Of a stretch of DNA of 64,000 nucleotides, positions 48,262 to 61,488 are shown one piece after another; within the stretch, counting starts at the first letter, position 1, and each line of letters begins with the position of its first letter. The stretch is taken from positions 1,223,123-1,287,122 of the forward strand of contig NZ_KQ969495.1 of NCBI RefSeq assembly GCF_001578885.1, in the 5' to 3' direction. This stretch comes from Streptococcus sp. DD12 (GTDB taxonomy: Bacteria > Bacillota > Bacilli > Lactobacillales > Streptococcaceae). The translations under genes were made by a program, and so were the position numbers. The notes under the pieces are model-generated. The model worked only from the letters and a program-made list of their open reading frames with translations. It had not been told where the DNA came from and ran no database searches.

Positions 48262-50157
48262 CTAGCCTTTACGAGCCTTGTTATAGCCTTCCAGATAAAC
48301 CATCAAAATAGAAATATCTGCTGGGTTGACACCTGATATACGGCTAGCTTGTCCAATCGTTTCTGGATTTATCTGTTTAAACTTTTGGCGCGCCTCTGTT
48401 GCAATAGAATCAATGGCATCCCAATCTATCGTTGAAGGGATCCGTTTTTCTTCCATACGTTTCATCTTAGCCACTTGATCTAAGGCCTTATTGATGTAAC
48501 CTTCGTATTTCACTTCTGTTTCTATCAGTTCGATCACCTTACTGTCCAAATCTTCCGCTGCTGGACCGATAAAGTTGACAATATCTTGATAATGCATCTC
48601 AGGTCGACGTAACATCTCCTTGGCAGTTAATGCATCTGTCAAAGGCTTAAAACCGTATGCTTCGACCCGTTTATTCGTGTCTTTCGTTGGTTTGATTTTT
48701 ATTTTTTCTAAGCGTGTCAACTCATTGTCAATCTGTGCTTTACGAATTTGGAAAGCTTGGTAACGTTCATCGTCAACAAGACCAACCCGTCGTCCAATCT
48801 CTGTTAGACGCAAATCTGCATTATCGTGCCGTAAAATCAGTCGATATTCTGCACGGCTAGTCAATAAACGATAAGGCTCCAAAGTCCCTTTGGTCACTAA
48901 ATCATCAATCATGACACCAATGTAGGCATCACTGCGTTTTAAGATTAACTCTTCCTCCCCTTTAACCTTACGCGCAGCATTGATACCTGCTACAAGACCT
49001 TGACCAGCCGCCTCTTCATAACCAGATGTCCCATTTGTCTGACCTGCTGTAAAGAGACCTGATATTTTTTTCGTTTCAAGTGTTGCACGCAACTGATGTG
49101 GCAGGACAATATCATATTCTATCGCATAGCCCGTCCGCATCATTTCAGCTTTTTCCAATCCTTTGATGGAATGAATCAGGGTCTTCTGAACATCTTCGGG
49201 TAATGAGGTGGATAGCCCCTGAACATAAACTTCTTCCGTATGACGTCCTTCGGGCTCTAAAAACAGCTGATGACGGTTTTTATCTGAAAAACGAACAATT
49301 TTATCTTCTATTGATGGGCAATAACGTGGACCAACTCCCTTTACAATACCTGTAAACATCGGGGCACGATCCAAATTATTTTTGATAATATCGTGACTTT
49401 CCTCATTGGTATAGGTCAACCAACAAGGAACTTGGTCTTGAAGGTAGTCTTCATCCTTGGACAAAAATGAAAAATGGTTGGGTTGACTGTCACCTGGCTG
49501 AATTTCTGTTTCTTCATAGTTGATGGATGAAGCCTTGACTCGAGGAGGAGTACCAGTTTTAAAACGACCAATTTCTAGTCCTAACTCCTTAAGATTTTCG
49601 GCTAATCCAACAGAGGCCAGACTGTTATTCGGCCCTGATGAATATTTCAAATCCCCTAAAATAATTTCACCCCTTAAGGCAGTTCCCGTTGTGACAATGA
49701 CCGCTTTAGCAGAAAAACGCTGATTTGTTGCAGTCCGAACACCTATCACTTTGCCATCTTCAACTAAAATTTCTTCAATCATTGACTGGCGCAAGGTTAG
49801 ATTTTCTTGCTTTTCTACCGTTTGTTTCATCGTTTGGGCATACAAAGCTTTATCAGCCTGTGCTCGTAAGGCTCGTACTGCAGGACCCTTTCCCGTATTT
49901 AACATCTTCATCTGGATGTAAGTTTTGTCAATGTTACGGCCCATCTCACCGCCTAGAGCGTCGATTTCACGAACGACAATCCCTTTAGCTGAACCACCGA
50001 TTGAAGGATTACAGGGCATAAATGCTAACATTTCAAGATTAATGGTGGCTAAAAGGGTCTTACAGCCCATACGACTGGCTGCCAAACTCGCTTCGACTCC
50101 AGCATGGCCAGCTCCAATGACGATAACATCATAGTCTTCTGTAAATACTTGTGTCAT
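48262..50157 (-). CDS. mnmG: tRNA uridine-5-carboxymethylaminomethyl synthesis protein MnmG (GidA)
   Basis: 631 aa FAD-dependent enzyme, with MnmE modifying U34 of several tRNAs. FAD-binding [10 protein letters not shown] is at about 15-24, with [12 protein letters not shown] and the conserved GIDA signatures; the C-terminal helical domain is intact. The promoter at 50269-50296 has a dyad between -35 and -10. Expressed from its own transcription unit. Confidence 0.97.
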   Translation of the reverse strand: MTQVFTEDYDVIVIGAGHAGVEASLAASRMGCKTLLATINLEMLAFMPCNPSIGGSAKGIVVREIDALGGEMGRNIDKTYIQMKMLNTGKGPAVRALRAQADKALYAQTMKQTVEKQENLTLRQSMIEEILVEDGKVIGVRTATNQRFSAKAVIVTTGTALRGEIILGDLKYSSGPNNSLASVGLAENLKELGLEIGRFKTGTPPRVKASSINYEETEIQPGDSQPNHFSFLSKDEDYLQDQVPCWLTYTNEESHDIIKNNLDRAPMFTGIVKGVGPRYCPSIEDKIVRFSDKNRHQLFLEPEGRHTEEVYVQGLSTSLPEDVQKTLIHSIKGLEKAEMMRTGYAIEYDIVLPHQLRATLETKKISGLFTAGQTNGTSGYEEAAGQGLVAGINAARKVKGEEELILKRSDAYIGVMIDDLVTKGTLEPYRLLTSRAEYRLILRHDNADLRLTEIGRRVGLVDDERYQAFQIRKAQIDNELTRLEKIKIKPTKDTNKRVEAYGFKPLTDALTAKEMLRRPEMHYQDIVNFIGPAAEDLDSKVIELIETEVKYEGYINKALDQVAKMKRMEEKRIPSTIDWDAIDSIATEARQKFKQINPETIGQASRISGVNPADISILMVYLEGYNKARKG

Positions 50158-50268
50158 TTTCTCTCCTTAAAACACAAAAATAGCCAAATCTCTTGAAAAT
50201 GCAAGCCAAAAAGACCTACAATTTCCATGAGCTTTGACCATCATTTCATTGTATTATTCTTGATTACT

Positions 50269-50296
50269 AGTTTAGCAAATTTTTGCTAACTGTCAA
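50269..50296 (-). promoter_or_regulatory. mnmG promoter containing a dyad
   Basis: Minus-strand TTGACA (50291-50296), 16-base spacer, TAAACT (50269-50274). TTAGCAAA-AA-TTTGCTAA (50272-50289) fills the spacer. The regulator is unknown. Confidence 0.6.
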
Positions 50297-50307
50297 CTCA
50301 TTCTCAC

Positions 50308-50916
50308 TTAGAGATTCAAGGCAACTTTGACCCCTGTCAAGACCATGTCAATCCCGATAGTCGCCAAAATCAAGCCCATCAAACGTGTAACGATATTCAT
50401 CATGTTTTTCCCCAGCACTTTTGAAATCGTCTTGGCACTTAAGAGAATCACATAAGTCAAGACACAAAGCAATAGAAAAGCACCCAGAGTAATCAATTGA
50501 TGTCTCAATCCACCTTGAGATTGGTTAATAGCCGTGACAATAGTCCCTGGTCCTGCAAAAAGTGGCATGGCCAAAGGCGAAATAGCCACTGATGTTGGGT
50601 CATCGCTCATCGAAGACAAATTCTTATTCGTTGGCGAATGGACACCATTAATCATGTGAAAACCAATCATCCCTACCAGCAAACCGCCTGCAATACGAAA
50701 GGCCGAAATAGTTATTCCAAAAACCTCGAAAATCAGATGGCCACTAAGGATAAAAACAAGGATAATGATAAAAGCAATCAACAGACTCTTAAAGGCAATC
50801 TGTTTGGAAATTTTGCTATCGTCATCTGCCACCAACGCCATATAGGTTGGCAAATTGGCAATAGGGTTCATGATGGCAAAAAAAGCCATGAAACTAAGGA
50901 GAAACTCCGAAAACAT
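50308..50916 (-). CDS. MarC family membrane protein
   Basis: 202 aa UPF0056/MarC protein with six membrane helices; the family's transport role is unproven. It follows mnmA by 17 bases and is probably cotranscribed with it. Confidence 0.88.
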   Translation of the reverse strand: MFSEFLLSFMAFFAIMNPIANLPTYMALVADDDSKISKQIAFKSLLIAFIIILVFILSGHLIFEVFGITISAFRIAGGLLVGMIGFHMINGVHSPTNKNLSSMSDDPTSVAISPLAMPLFAGPGTIVTAINQSQGGLRHQLITLGAFLLLCVLTYVILLSAKTISKVLGKNMMNIVTRLMGLILATIGIDMVLTGVKVALNL

Positions 50917-50933
50917 ACAAAAATCTTCCTACT

Positions 50934-52198
<1,265 letters not shown>

Positions 52199-52204
52199 AG
52201 CTAT

Positions 52205-52233
52205 ATCATATCATGATTCCCATGATTTGACAA
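52205..52233 (-). promoter_or_regulatory. mnmA promoter
   Basis: Minus-strand TTGTCA (52228-52233), 17-base spacer, TATGAT (52205-52210). A CATGAT-type dyad (ATCATG-ATTCC-CATGAT) overlaps the spacer. Confidence 0.65.
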
Positions 52234-52245
52234 TTATTGTCTATG

Positions 52246-52273
52246 CAAAAAGCCCAGGATATCCTGGACTTTC
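52246..52273 (-). terminator. Terminator of the SLT-like gene
   Basis: Minus-strand CCAGG/CCTGG stem extended by AAAG/CTTT, loop ATAT, then a T-rich tract. Confidence 0.75.
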
Positions 52274-52299
52274 GCGCTTTTATGTTTTACGAAATTAGC

Positions 52300-52910
52300 T
52301 TACAAGCCCCAGGCTGATAAGCCTTGGCTGTTATAAGCATTGATCGCTGCATTAACCTGATCTTGCACAGTAGCAGTCGATCCCCATCCTGGCATTGTTT
52401 GAAAGAGCCCTGAAGCACCTGAGGCGTTACTTACCGAAGCATTTCCATTTGATTCACGTGCTATGATATATTCCCAGGTTGACTGAGGAACACCTGTTGC
52501 TGCTGCCATCTGTGCCGCTGCTTCCGTTCCAACTTCTCCTGCCGTGTTGCCATTGGTCAAGCTATACCCACTTGCTGCTGTGACTTGGCTTTCTGTATTT
52601 GTGGTATATACTTCCTCAGTTGCGACAGGTTGTTCAGCTGCGACTTCCTCAGCTACAGGTTCTTCTTCAACAAGAGCAACTTCCTCTACAGGAGTGTCTT
52701 GCGCTACTTCCTCAACTACAGCTTCTGATGAACTTGAGGGTGTCGTTGAATCAACACTAACTGCAGCAGTTTTCAAGACATCAGCTTCTGTATTGACAGA
52801 TACCTTAGTAAAGGCTACCATCAGGCCCATAGAAGCAAGTGCTAATAATGTTTGATGTTGGTGACGATGAAGACGTTTCTTTTTCGGTGACGTTCACTTC
52901 TACTGTACAT
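52300..52910 (-). pseudogene. SLT/IsaA-like cell-wall transglycosylase-type protein, frameshifted in the signal peptide
   Basis: The ATG at 52910 has the strong GGAGGAG Shine-Dalgarno. The frame reads [10 protein letters not shown] and stops after 22 codons; adding one A to the A5 run (52880-52884) restores a signal peptide (basic region, [14 protein letters not shown]) joined to the 203-aa protein. The mature part has a Glu/Val/Ala-rich linker and a C-terminal SLT-like domain ([23 protein letters not shown], catalytic-type Glu). A WalR box lies upstream. Either a true null or an assembly error; an intact shorter start at 52830 is possible but would lose the signal peptide's basic region. Confidence 0.8.
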
Positions 52911-52953
52911 GAATCTCCTCCCTGACAACTTTTCACTTAAACTTTTTCAACAC

Positions 52954-52993
52954 TACCTAGCCTACACTAGAATTGTTACATTTTTATTACAAT
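52954..52993 (-). promoter_or_regulatory. WalR/VicR box and promoter of the SLT-like gene
   Basis: Minus-strand TGTAAT-AAAAA-TGTAAC at 52975-52991 matches the WalR consensus TGTWAH-N5-TGTWAH exactly. TTGTAA with a 17-base spacer and TAGTGT overlap it. WalRK controls peptidoglycan hydrolases, consistent with the gene product. Confidence 0.7.
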
Positions 52994-53124
52994 TCAGCGA
53001 CAAACATTTCTGTTTTATATTTTTTTAAGGTCGTATCGGAGTAAAATGTACTTATCTCGTCTTATTGCAGCACTAAAAATTTTATGTCAGGTTGGAAAGA
53101 TTGTCTGAATTCCTTCTGAATTTT

Positions 53125-53658
53125 TTAATACCAGCCATTCGCATTCCAGAAGGCTAAAGCTTGTGACCATGACCCATAGCGTCCTGCAACATAGGCATCA
53201 GCAACCTTCTCTTGGTTTTCAGCAGACAAGTCTCCGTTCAGATAAGACAGGCTCAATTGGTAACGGCCATAGTACTGCCCATTTGAAGCTGTGTAACTAC
53301 CGCTTGATTCACGCTGTGCAATCGTTTCTTTAGCTGCAGCATCAGCAGCAGACAAGGAAGAACTTGATGTTGTCGCGGTTGAATCCGTCGTTGTTGTCGA
53401 AGAAGTTGCTTGACTTGTGTCACCTAGTTCTAAAACTTGTCCAGCATAGATATAGTTAGCTGCTGAGATATGATTTAAATTCTCAATAGCTTCAACAGTC
53501 GTCTGATGACTAGCCGCAATCTGTGACAAGGTATCGCCGGATTGCACCGTATAAGAATCTGCACTTGCTTGTGATGAAAATGCTAATCCAAATCCAGCTA
53601 CAGCTCCAGCAAGTAATGTTTTATTTAAAAAATTCTTTTTTGATGTTTTGGTATTCAT
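53125..53658 (-). CDS. LysM and SLT-like peptidoglycan-binding exported protein
   Basis: 177 aa. Signal peptide (residues 1-33, cleavage near ASA-D), one LysM (about 35-78) that binds glycan strands, a Ser/Thr linker, and a C-terminal domain (about 110-177) with ETIAQRESSGSYTASNGQYYGRYQ, a lysozyme-like transglycosylase signature with catalytic-type Glu. It resembles streptococcal wall-remodelling LysM proteins. No perfect WalR box was seen upstream. Confidence 0.9.
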   Translation of the reverse strand: MNTKTSKKNFLNKTLLAGAVAGFGLAFSSQASADSYTVQSGDTLSQIAASHQTTVEAIENLNHISAANYIYAGQVLELGDTSQATSSTTTTDSTATTSSSSLSAADAAAKETIAQRESSGSYTASNGQYYGRYQLSLSYLNGDLSAENQEKVADAYVAGRYGSWSQALAFWNANGWY

Positions 53659-53722
53659 AAAATGATACCCTCCTTTTTTGATATGGGCCCTATCTTACAG
53701 CAGGAATATTTCATTTCAATAT

Positions 53723-53749
53723 AAAAACAGTTACTTTTATAACTGTTTT
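53723..53749 (-). terminator. ecf operon terminator
   Basis: Minus-strand AACAGTTA/TAACTGTT stem with loop TAAAAG and a T-rich tail, 34 bases past the ecfT stop. Confidence 0.8.
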
Positions 53750-53782
53750 GTTTCATTATTATTTCTGCAATCCCTTTCAGAG

Positions 53783-54577
53783 CTAAGATTTAGCAAAGTT
53801 TAAGATAATTCCAAGAAGGACAATCACAAAAATGGCTATACTATCCGACACTCGCCACTGCAATTGGCGAAATTTTGTCCGCCCATCGCCACCTTGATAG
53901 CCCCGCGCTTCCATAGCTATCGCTAAAGCATCAGCCCGCTTGAAACTCATGGCAAATAAAGGGATAAGAATTGGAATAATTGATTTCACTTTTTTGACCA
54001 GATTCCCCTCTCCAAAGTCAACCCCACGCGCCTTTTGCGCATTCATAATCTGAGTGGTATCGTCCATGAGAGTTGGCACAAATCGTAGACTCAAGGACAA
54101 CATCAGACCAATTTCATGTGTCGGAACCTTAAAAAGGCGCAGTGGCTTCAATAATGTTTCGACAGCATCTGATAAACTCAAGGGTGTCGTTGTTAGGGTT
54201 AAGATGGTTGAAAAAAAGATTATCAGGATAAAACGAATAAAGACTAGAACTGCTTGACTAATACCATAGGAACTAATATGAATTATTCCCCAATGAAAAA
54301 AATCTTTGCCACCGCTCGTAAAAAATAGTTGAAAAGCCGTAGTAAATAAAATCAAACCTATCATTGGCTTTAAGCCGTCAAGAAAGAATGACAAGCGAAT
54401 CCCAGATAATTTCACAAGAAGGGCAATAAAAGTTAAAAGTAGCGCATTCGTTAGGGGATTATTAGCCCAAAAAACAATAATTATAAATCCCAACATCGCC
54501 AGCAGTTTGCTTCTTGGGTCTAATCGGTGAATGACCGAATTACCTGGAACATAACGGCCAAGTATCATTTTATTCAT
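53783..54577 (-). CDS. ecfT: Energy-coupling factor transporter transmembrane protein EcfT
   Basis: 264 aa membrane subunit of the shared vitamin-uptake ECF module. Five or so helices; the coupling motif with AxARG ([11 protein letters not shown]) and EARGYQGGD, which contacts the ATPases, is present. It overlaps ecfA2 by eight bases. It must combine with S-components encoded elsewhere. Confidence 0.95.
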   Translation of the reverse strand: MNKMILGRYVPGNSVIHRLDPRSKLLAMLGFIIIVFWANNPLTNALLLTFIALLVKLSGIRLSFFLDGLKPMIGLILFTTAFQLFFTSGGKDFFHWGIIHISSYGISQAVLVFIRFILIIFFSTILTLTTTPLSLSDAVETLLKPLRLFKVPTHEIGLMLSLSLRFVPTLMDDTTQIMNAQKARGVDFGEGNLVKKVKSIIPILIPLFAMSFKRADALAIAMEARGYQGGDGRTKFRQLQWRVSDSIAIFVIVLLGIILNFAKS

Positions 54578-55412
54578 GTGTTATCAGCTCCTTAAAAGCT
54601 TCAATGGTTATGGGGAGTTGTTCCATAGGCCAGCCTTTTTCCCGAAGTCTATATGCTAACTCTGTAATTTTAGGTACACCTAGTTGTTTTTCTTTTAAAA
54701 AAGCGACATCTTGAAATACCTGCTGAGGACTCCCAAAACTAACCACATGGCCTTTTTCCATCACATAAACCTGGTCAGCAAAATTTGCGACATCATCCAT
54801 CAGGTGCGTTACCAAAACAATGGTAAGTCCTGCCTGATGTAACTTATCAAAAAGTTGCATTAATTCTTTACGCCCTTTAGGATCTAACCCAGCAGTTGGC
54901 TCATCTAAAACGAGAACTTCTGGCTCTAAGGCTAAAATGCCTGCAATAGCTACACGGCGCATTTGTCCCCCAGACAATTCAAATGGATTTTTATCCCATA
55001 AGGTCTCATCAATGCCAACCTGACTTAATGTGTTTTTAGCAATTTTTTCAGCTTCAGTAGCGGTTAAACCAAAATTCTGCGGTCCAAAAGCAACATCCTT
55101 AAGGACTGTTTCGGCAAATAACTGCGTTTCGGCAAATTGAAAAACTAAGCCAACTTTTTTTCGTAACGAACGAATCTGTTTTGACTTTGTCTCGGACGTG
55201 ATTTGAAAGTCATCCACTTGAATACTACCTGCAGTTGGAAGATGCAATCCATTTAATAATTGCATAATGGTCGATTTACCACTGCCTGTATGGCCGATAA
55301 AGGCTGTATAGGAACCACTTGGAATGGTGAGCGTCACATCAAACAAAGCACGCCCTTCAAAAGGAGTTCCCTCCTGATAGGTATAATCTACATGGTTGAG
55401 CGATATTCCCAT
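54570..55412 (-). CDS. ecfA2: Energy-coupling factor ATPase EcfA2
   Basis: 280 aa ATPase of the ECF importer. Walker [10 protein letters not shown], signature LSGGQMRR, Walker B VLVLDEPT and the H-loop VTHLMDDV are intact. It overlaps ecfA1 by 25 bases. It pairs with EcfA1 and EcfT. Confidence 0.95.
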   Translation of the reverse strand: MGISLNHVDYTYQEGTPFEGRALFDVTLTIPSGSYTAFIGHTGSGKSTIMQLLNGLHLPTAGSIQVDDFQITSETKSKQIRSLRKKVGLVFQFAETQLFAETVLKDVAFGPQNFGLTATEAEKIAKNTLSQVGIDETLWDKNPFELSGGQMRRVAIAGILALEPEVLVLDEPTAGLDPKGRKELMQLFDKLHQAGLTIVLVTHLMDDVANFADQVYVMEKGHVVSFGSPQQVFQDVAFLKEKQLGVPKITELAYRLREKGWPMEQLPITIEAFKELITHE

Positions 55413-56218
55413 AGCAAGTCCTCCAATTCTTTAGCTGTAAGGTAATGACTTGGCCAATCAGGCATAGTTTCTCGAAGGCTAGCCACTACTTGCATTGTAA
55501 ATGGTTGATCTAGGCCAAAGCCATCTAAATCGTGAGGCTGTGAGAACAACTGTTTTGGAGTTGTTTCCATAACGAGATGACCTTTTTTCAAGACTAAAAC
55601 CCGGTCACTTAAAGCAACCTCATCTAAATCATGAGTCACTGAAATAACTGTTAATTCCCGTTTTTGACGAATTTCCTGAATAAGCCCAATAATTTCGGCA
55701 CGTGCCGCAGGGTCTAACATACTTGTGGCTTCATCTAGCACAAGAATTTTGGGTTCTAGAATTAAGGCGCCTGCAACAGCCACACGCTGTTTTTGCCCAC
55801 CAGATAGTCGTGCAGGCTCACGATTTCTAAAATCTGTCATATGAACTTGTTCTAGTGCCTGTTGGATTTTCTCTACCATTTCTTCATGAGAAATTCCTTG
55901 ATTTTCAAGTCCAAAAGCGATGTCGTCTTCTACTGTTGCTCCCACAAACTGATTGTCTGGATTTTGAAAAACCATTCCAATCTTTTGCCGAATTTGCCAT
56001 ACATTGTCAATCGTTAATCGGTCACCATCAATAATAATGTCACCAGATTCCGCCTCCAATAAACCATCCATTAAACGAACTGTCGTTGATTTCCCACTGC
56101 CATTATGTCCGACAATTGAAAGCCATTCGCCAGGTTTCACGTGAAACGATAATCTATCCAAGGTTTTATCGTTTTTATCCTTATCATATGAAAAAGAGAC
56201 ATCCTTAAATGTAATCAT
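55388..56218 (-). CDS. ecfA1: Energy-coupling factor ATPase EcfA1
   Basis: 276 aa ATPase. Walker [10 protein letters not shown], signature LSGGQKQR, Walker [10 protein letters not shown] and the switch His (SVTHD) are intact. It follows pgsA by 11 bases and leads ecfA1-ecfA2-ecfT, the conserved Firmicute order. Confidence 0.95.
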   Translation of the reverse strand: MITFKDVSFSYDKDKNDKTLDRLSFHVKPGEWLSIVGHNGSGKSTTVRLMDGLLEAESGDIIIDGDRLTIDNVWQIRQKIGMVFQNPDNQFVGATVEDDIAFGLENQGISHEEMVEKIQQALEQVHMTDFRNREPARLSGGQKQRVAVAGALILEPKILVLDEATSMLDPAARAEIIGLIQEIRQKRELTVISVTHDLDEVALSDRVLVLKKGHLVMETTPKQLFSQPHDLDGFGLDQPFTMQVVASLRETMPDWPSHYLTAKELEDLLWEYRSTM

Positions 56219-56229
56219 GGTGTTAGTCC

Positions 56230-56772
56230 TTATTGAAAAGTGTCCTTAAACAGATAACTCGCCCCTTTGAAGTAGTCATACCCAGAATAAATCGTGAAAA
56301 CTAGCGCAATATAGAGAAAAATATTGCCCAGTAAAGACAAGTGACAAAATAACAAAATAATAGCGAGCATCTGTGTGACTGTCTTGATCTTACCTGGCAT
56401 AGCCGCTGCTAGAACAGTCCCACCATTTTCAACAAGCAACAATCGAAGACCTGTAACAGCTAGCTCACGGCAAATAATGATAGCAATGACCCAAGCTGGT
56501 GCTAATTTTAAACCAACTAACATGATAAAAGCCGACATCACTAACATTTTATCTGCTAATGGATCAGCAAACTTTCCAAAATTTGTTACAACCTGCCATT
56601 TACGTGCCAAATAACCATCCAAATAATCTGTAAAACTTGCCAAAGCAAAGATAAGAGCAGCTATAATATGCCAGAATAAGCTCTGCGTCAAAGCAGTTAC
56701 CAAAATAAAAATAGGAATCATGACAATACGGCCAACAGTCAATAAGTTAGGAATATTTTCTTTTTTCCACAT
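56230..56772 (-). CDS. pgsA: CDP-diacylglycerol--glycerol-3-phosphate 3-phosphatidyltransferase PgsA
   Basis: 180 aa integral membrane enzyme that makes phosphatidylglycerol phosphate. The CDP-alcohol phosphotransferase motif D-G-x2-AR-x8-G-x3-D-x3-D is seen as DYLDGYLARKWQVVTNFGKFADPLADK (about residues 48-74). Four to five membrane helices. It is near oriC as in other streptococci, upstream of ecfA1 and divergent from the S4-domain gene. Confidence 0.95.
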   Translation of the reverse strand: MWKKENIPNLLTVGRIVMIPIFILVTALTQSLFWHIIAALIFALASFTDYLDGYLARKWQVVTNFGKFADPLADKMLVMSAFIMLVGLKLAPAWVIAIIICRELAVTGLRLLLVENGGTVLAAAMPGKIKTVTQMLAIILLFCHLSLLGNIFLYIALVFTIYSGYDYFKGASYLFKDTFQ

Positions 56773-56899
56773 GAAGTTCTCTCCTTATAGTAAGCTAAAA
56801 TCTTGTGTCCTATTATATCAAAATTTAAAAGACATTTCTGAAACTTCAAAAGCTTTTTTCTTATGTTATAATATGGCGTGAGTAAAGAAAGGAATACCT

Positions 56900-57268
56900 A
56901 TGGAATTCGTACTATTTGAAGACTACATCCCTCTACAAGCTCTTCTTAAAAAAACAGGAGTTATCCAAAGTGGTGGCGCCGTAAAAGAATGGATAGCCAA
57001 TGAAGCTATCACCTATAATGGTCATGTTGAAACACGTCGCCGTAAGAAGGTTTATATTGGTGATATTATTACTATCCCTTCACAAGACATCACTATTACT
57101 GTAATCGCTCCTACAGAAGCAGAAAAGCAAGAATACTTAGCCGAACAAGAAGAAAAAGCACGTATTCAAGCTCGTGTAAAAGCTCTTAATGCGGCCACGA
57201 AAAAGCAAAAAAAACAGGTGAAAAAAGTTACTAAACCTAAAACTGCCGTGCGCTTTCCAGGAAGATAA
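56900..57268 (+). CDS. yaaA: S4 domain-containing RNA-binding protein YaaA
   Basis: 122 aa. The N-terminal S4 domain (about 10-70: [37 protein letters not shown]) is followed by a Lys-rich basic tail. This is the Bacillus YaaA/RlbA type, which sits between dnaN and recF and is a ribosome-associated factor; it is unrelated to the peroxide-stress YaaA at 10671. It lies two bases upstream of recF. Confidence 0.88.
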   Translation: MEFVLFEDYIPLQALLKKTGVIQSGGAVKEWIANEAITYNGHVETRRRKKVYIGDIITIPSQDITITVIAPTEAEKQEYLAEQEEKARIQARVKALNAATKKQKKQVKKVTKPKTAVRFPGR

Positions 57269-57270
57269 CT

Positions 57271-58365
57271 ATGTGGCTTTCTTCTATTAAATTACAACAT
57301 TTTCGCAACTATTCCGAACTAGAAACAACGTTTTCCCCTCACCTGAATGTTTTCATCGGTGACAATGCTCAAGGGAAAACTAATCTTTTAGAAGCCATTT
57401 ATTTTCTCGCCTTAACACGGACGCACCGAACGCACAAGGATAAAGAGCTCATCCAATTTAATGAGGAATTTTTGAGTGTTTCAGGTGAGGTTCACACCTC
57501 TTCTAGTCATTATCCCCTTGACATTCAATTGACAACAAAGGGACGAATGACAAAGGTCAACCACTTAAAACAAGCCAAGCTCTCTGATTATATTGGCCAT
57601 TTAAACGTTGTCTTATTTGCGCCAGAGGATTTACAACTTGTCAAAGGGAGCCCCAGTCTACGGCGAAAATTTATGGATATTGATTTGGGACAGATGCGTC
57701 CCCTCTATCTCAATGATATAGCACAATACAACCATGTGTTAAAGCAACGAAATGCCTACCTAAAAACAGCAACCTCAGTCGACACAACCTTCTTAGCTGT
57801 CCTCAATCAACAGCTAGCCAGTCATGGAACACGTGTTATCCGACACCGATTGGATTTCGTAAAGCAGTTATCCATCTTGGCAGACCAACAGCATTTTCGT
57901 TTGTCACAAGAACAAGAACACCTGACGCTTGCCTATAAGGCTTCATTTGACATGACTGGAACAGATAATTTAGAAAATGATTTTCTTCAAGCCTTACAAG
58001 CCAATCAACAACGTGATATTCTGCGAAAAACAACCAGTATTGGTCCTCATCGTGATGACTTGCTGTTTTCTATTAATGCTACTGATGCTAGTTTTGGTAG
58101 CCAAGGACAGCAACGAAGTTTAATCTTATCTCTAAAATTAGCAGAGGTAGAGCTCATGGAACAATATACCGGAAATGCACCTCTCTTGCTACTTGACGAT
58201 GTCATGAGTGAGCTTGACAGCAATCGTCAATCTCGTTTACTATCTGGTGTCAAAGATAAGATTCAAACCTTTATTACAACAACACACCTCTCACATCTTT
58301 CACAATTACCAGAGGACCTCCGTGTTTTCACAATTCATCATGGGAGTATTAAAAAAGAAGATTGA
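57271..58365 (+). CDS. recF: DNA replication and repair protein RecF
   Basis: 364 aa SMC-like ATPase in RecFOR loading of RecA on gapped DNA. Walker [11 protein letters not shown], signature [17 protein letters not shown], and Walker [13 protein letters not shown] are intact. It is coupled to the S4-domain gene in a plus-strand unit and ends at a bidirectional terminator. Confidence 0.96.
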   Translation: MWLSSIKLQHFRNYSELETTFSPHLNVFIGDNAQGKTNLLEAIYFLALTRTHRTHKDKELIQFNEEFLSVSGEVHTSSSHYPLDIQLTTKGRMTKVNHLKQAKLSDYIGHLNVVLFAPEDLQLVKGSPSLRRKFMDIDLGQMRPLYLNDIAQYNHVLKQRNAYLKTATSVDTTFLAVLNQQLASHGTRVIRHRLDFVKQLSILADQQHFRLSQEQEHLTLAYKASFDMTGTDNLENDFLQALQANQQRDILRKTTSIGPHRDDLLFSINATDASFGSQGQQRSLILSLKLAEVELMEQYTGNAPLLLLDDVMSELDSNRQSRLLSGVKDKIQTFITTTHLSHLSQLPEDLRVFTIHHGSIKKED

Positions 58366-58389
58366 CAAGGTTGTCAATCTTCTTTTTTT
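58351..58389. terminator. Bidirectional terminator between recF and guaB
   Basis: AAGAAGATTGACA/TGTCAATCTTCTT perfect 13-bp stem, loop AGGT, T7 on the right and A6 on the left. It overlaps the recF stop codon. Confidence 0.9.
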
Positions 58390-58391
58390 GA

Positions 58392-59924
<1,533 letters not shown>

Positions 59925-59926
59925 CT

Positions 59927-59954
59927 ATGATAACACTCTAAATTATTTTGTCAA
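59927..59954 (-). promoter_or_regulatory. guaB promoter
   Basis: Minus-strand TTGACA (59949-59954), 16-base spacer, TATCAT (59927-59932), about 45 bases upstream of the start codon. Confidence 0.75.
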
Positions 59955-60038
59955 CACGTTTCCAGATACGAACTAAAGTCAAATGAGGCTTAGAAAATGA
60001 CGACTAAAATTATCGTATCAAATCTATGGCTAGTCAGT

Positions 60039-61064
60039 TTACTTAAAGTAGTTAATCCCCATAGCAGATTTCACTTCGTCCAATGTCTGAGCTGCCTTTT
60101 CACGAGCCTTTTCACTACCTTTTTGTAACATCCGGAAAACTTCGCCCATGTCCTTAGCATACTCAATGCGACGTTCACGAATTGGTGATAATTCACGGTC
60201 CAAAATATCGAGGAGATAACGCTTGGTTTTGACATCTCCAAGTCCTCCTTTTTGGTAATGTTCTTTCATCTCTGCAATCGTCGCTTGATCTTCTTTGCGG
60301 CCAAAAATATCTAAATAATGAAAGACCATGTTCCCTTCTATTTGACCAGGGTCTTCAACACGAATATGGTTTGGATCTGTGTACATGCTCATAACTTTTT
60401 TACGAACCGTATCTGCATCGTCACTAAGATAAATACCATTTCCTAACGATTTTGACATTTTGGCATTGCCGTCTAAGCCAGGCAATCGGCCAGCCGCTTC
60501 ATTTTCAGGAAAAATTCCTTCAGGTTCAACCAAGACATCCGTATGATAGGTATGATTAAATGAACGGACAATCTCACGGGTCTGTTCGATCATTGGTTTT
60601 TGGTCATTACCAACAGGGACATAATTTGCTTTAAACGCGGTAATATCTGCTGCCTGCGAGACTGGATAAACTAGGAATCCAGATGGAATACTTTCTCCAA
60701 ATTGTTTTTGTGCAATTTCAGTTTTAACTGTTGGATTACGTTCCAAGCGAGAAACAGATACTAGATTCATATAGTACATGGTCAATTCAGCCAATTCTGG
60801 AATCTGACTTTGGATAAAAATAGTTGCTTTTTCAGGGTCCAAGCCAGCAGCTAAGTAGTCAAGCGCAACATTCCCAATAGAAGCCTCAATCTTTTCAGAT
60901 TCCTTAGCATGGTCGGTCAGCGCTTGCTGATCAGCCAAGAAAACATACATATCGTATTTTCCTTCGGCTTGAAGAGCAACCCGATTTTTCAAACTTCCTA
61001 CATAGTGCCCCAAGTGCAACTTTCCTGTAGGACGGTCTCCTGTTAAAATGATTGGTTTAGACAT
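60039..61064 (-). CDS. trpS: Tryptophanyl-tRNA synthetase
   Basis: 341 aa class I synthetase. HIGH-like motif LHLGHYVGS (about 17-25) and KMSKS motif AKMSKSLGN (about 205-213). Length is typical. A tRNA-Trp-sensing T-box lies upstream and controls it. Confidence 0.97.
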   Translation of the reverse strand: MSKPIILTGDRPTGKLHLGHYVGSLKNRVALQAEGKYDMYVFLADQQALTDHAKESEKIEASIGNVALDYLAAGLDPEKATIFIQSQIPELAELTMYYMNLVSVSRLERNPTVKTEIAQKQFGESIPSGFLVYPVSQAADITAFKANYVPVGNDQKPMIEQTREIVRSFNHTYHTDVLVEPEGIFPENEAAGRLPGLDGNAKMSKSLGNGIYLSDDADTVRKKVMSMYTDPNHIRVEDPGQIEGNMVFHYLDIFGRKEDQATIAEMKEHYQKGGLGDVKTKRYLLDILDRELSPIRERRIEYAKDMGEVFRMLQKGSEKAREKAAQTLDEVKSAMGINYFK

Positions 61065-61120
61065 AGTTTCACCATTATCTCCTCTAGGGAGTTTTCCTTT
61101 CTTTTTTTAATTTTAACGAT

Positions 61121-61355
61121 AAAAAAACACACAGAAAAAATCTGTGTGAGGGCGTCAAATAGTTATAACACGGTGCCACCTCAATTTGTAAACTAATGTT
61201 TACACTCAATTCCAAGTTGGAAAACACGATAAGGCGTGTAAAACCTGAAGATATTTCCCTCTTCAAAACACCCAGCCCATTCCACTAGCTTTACTACTTG
61301 TTTACAGCACCCACAAGCTCTCTAAAAGTAAAAGTGATAGTTACTCTTTCTGGTA
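61121..61355 (-). promoter_or_regulatory. Trp T-box riboswitch upstream of trpS
   Basis: The T-box antiterminator motif GGTGGCACCGTG (61170-61181) is clear. The stem I start AGAGAGC and a specifier context GAA-TGG-G with UGG (61277-61279, the Trp codon) are present. The terminator hairpin is CACACAGA...CTGTGTG with a T7 tract (61123-61150). Uncharged tRNA-Trp should favour antitermination and raise trpS expression. Confidence 0.88.
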
Positions 61356-61361
61356 CTTTTG

Positions 61362-61391
61362 ATTATAGTATAAGGACTGACCTCACGTCAA
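61362..61391 (-). promoter_or_regulatory. trpS T-box promoter
   Basis: Minus-strand TTGACG (61386-61391), 18-base spacer, TATAAT (61362-61367). Confidence 0.65.
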
Positions 61392-61420
61392 GTATCTACC
61401 TGCTTTATCTCCTTATGTCG

Positions 61421-61449
61421 TTGATAAAATTGTATTTTTCTTGTAGAAT
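61421..61449 (+). promoter_or_regulatory. ABC-F gene promoter
   Basis: TTGATA (61421-61426), 17-base spacer, TAGAAT (61444-61449), 39 bases before the TTG start. Confidence 0.75.
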
Positions 61450-61488
61450 AAGGTGACACATTTTATAAGAAAAAAAGAGGTAATTCAT

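Noticed and set aside
61453..61488. GTG upstream start of the ABC-F gene
   Set aside because: The promoter -10 at 61444-61449 leaves no room for an mRNA with a ribosome-binding site; family alignment starts at the TTG at 61489.
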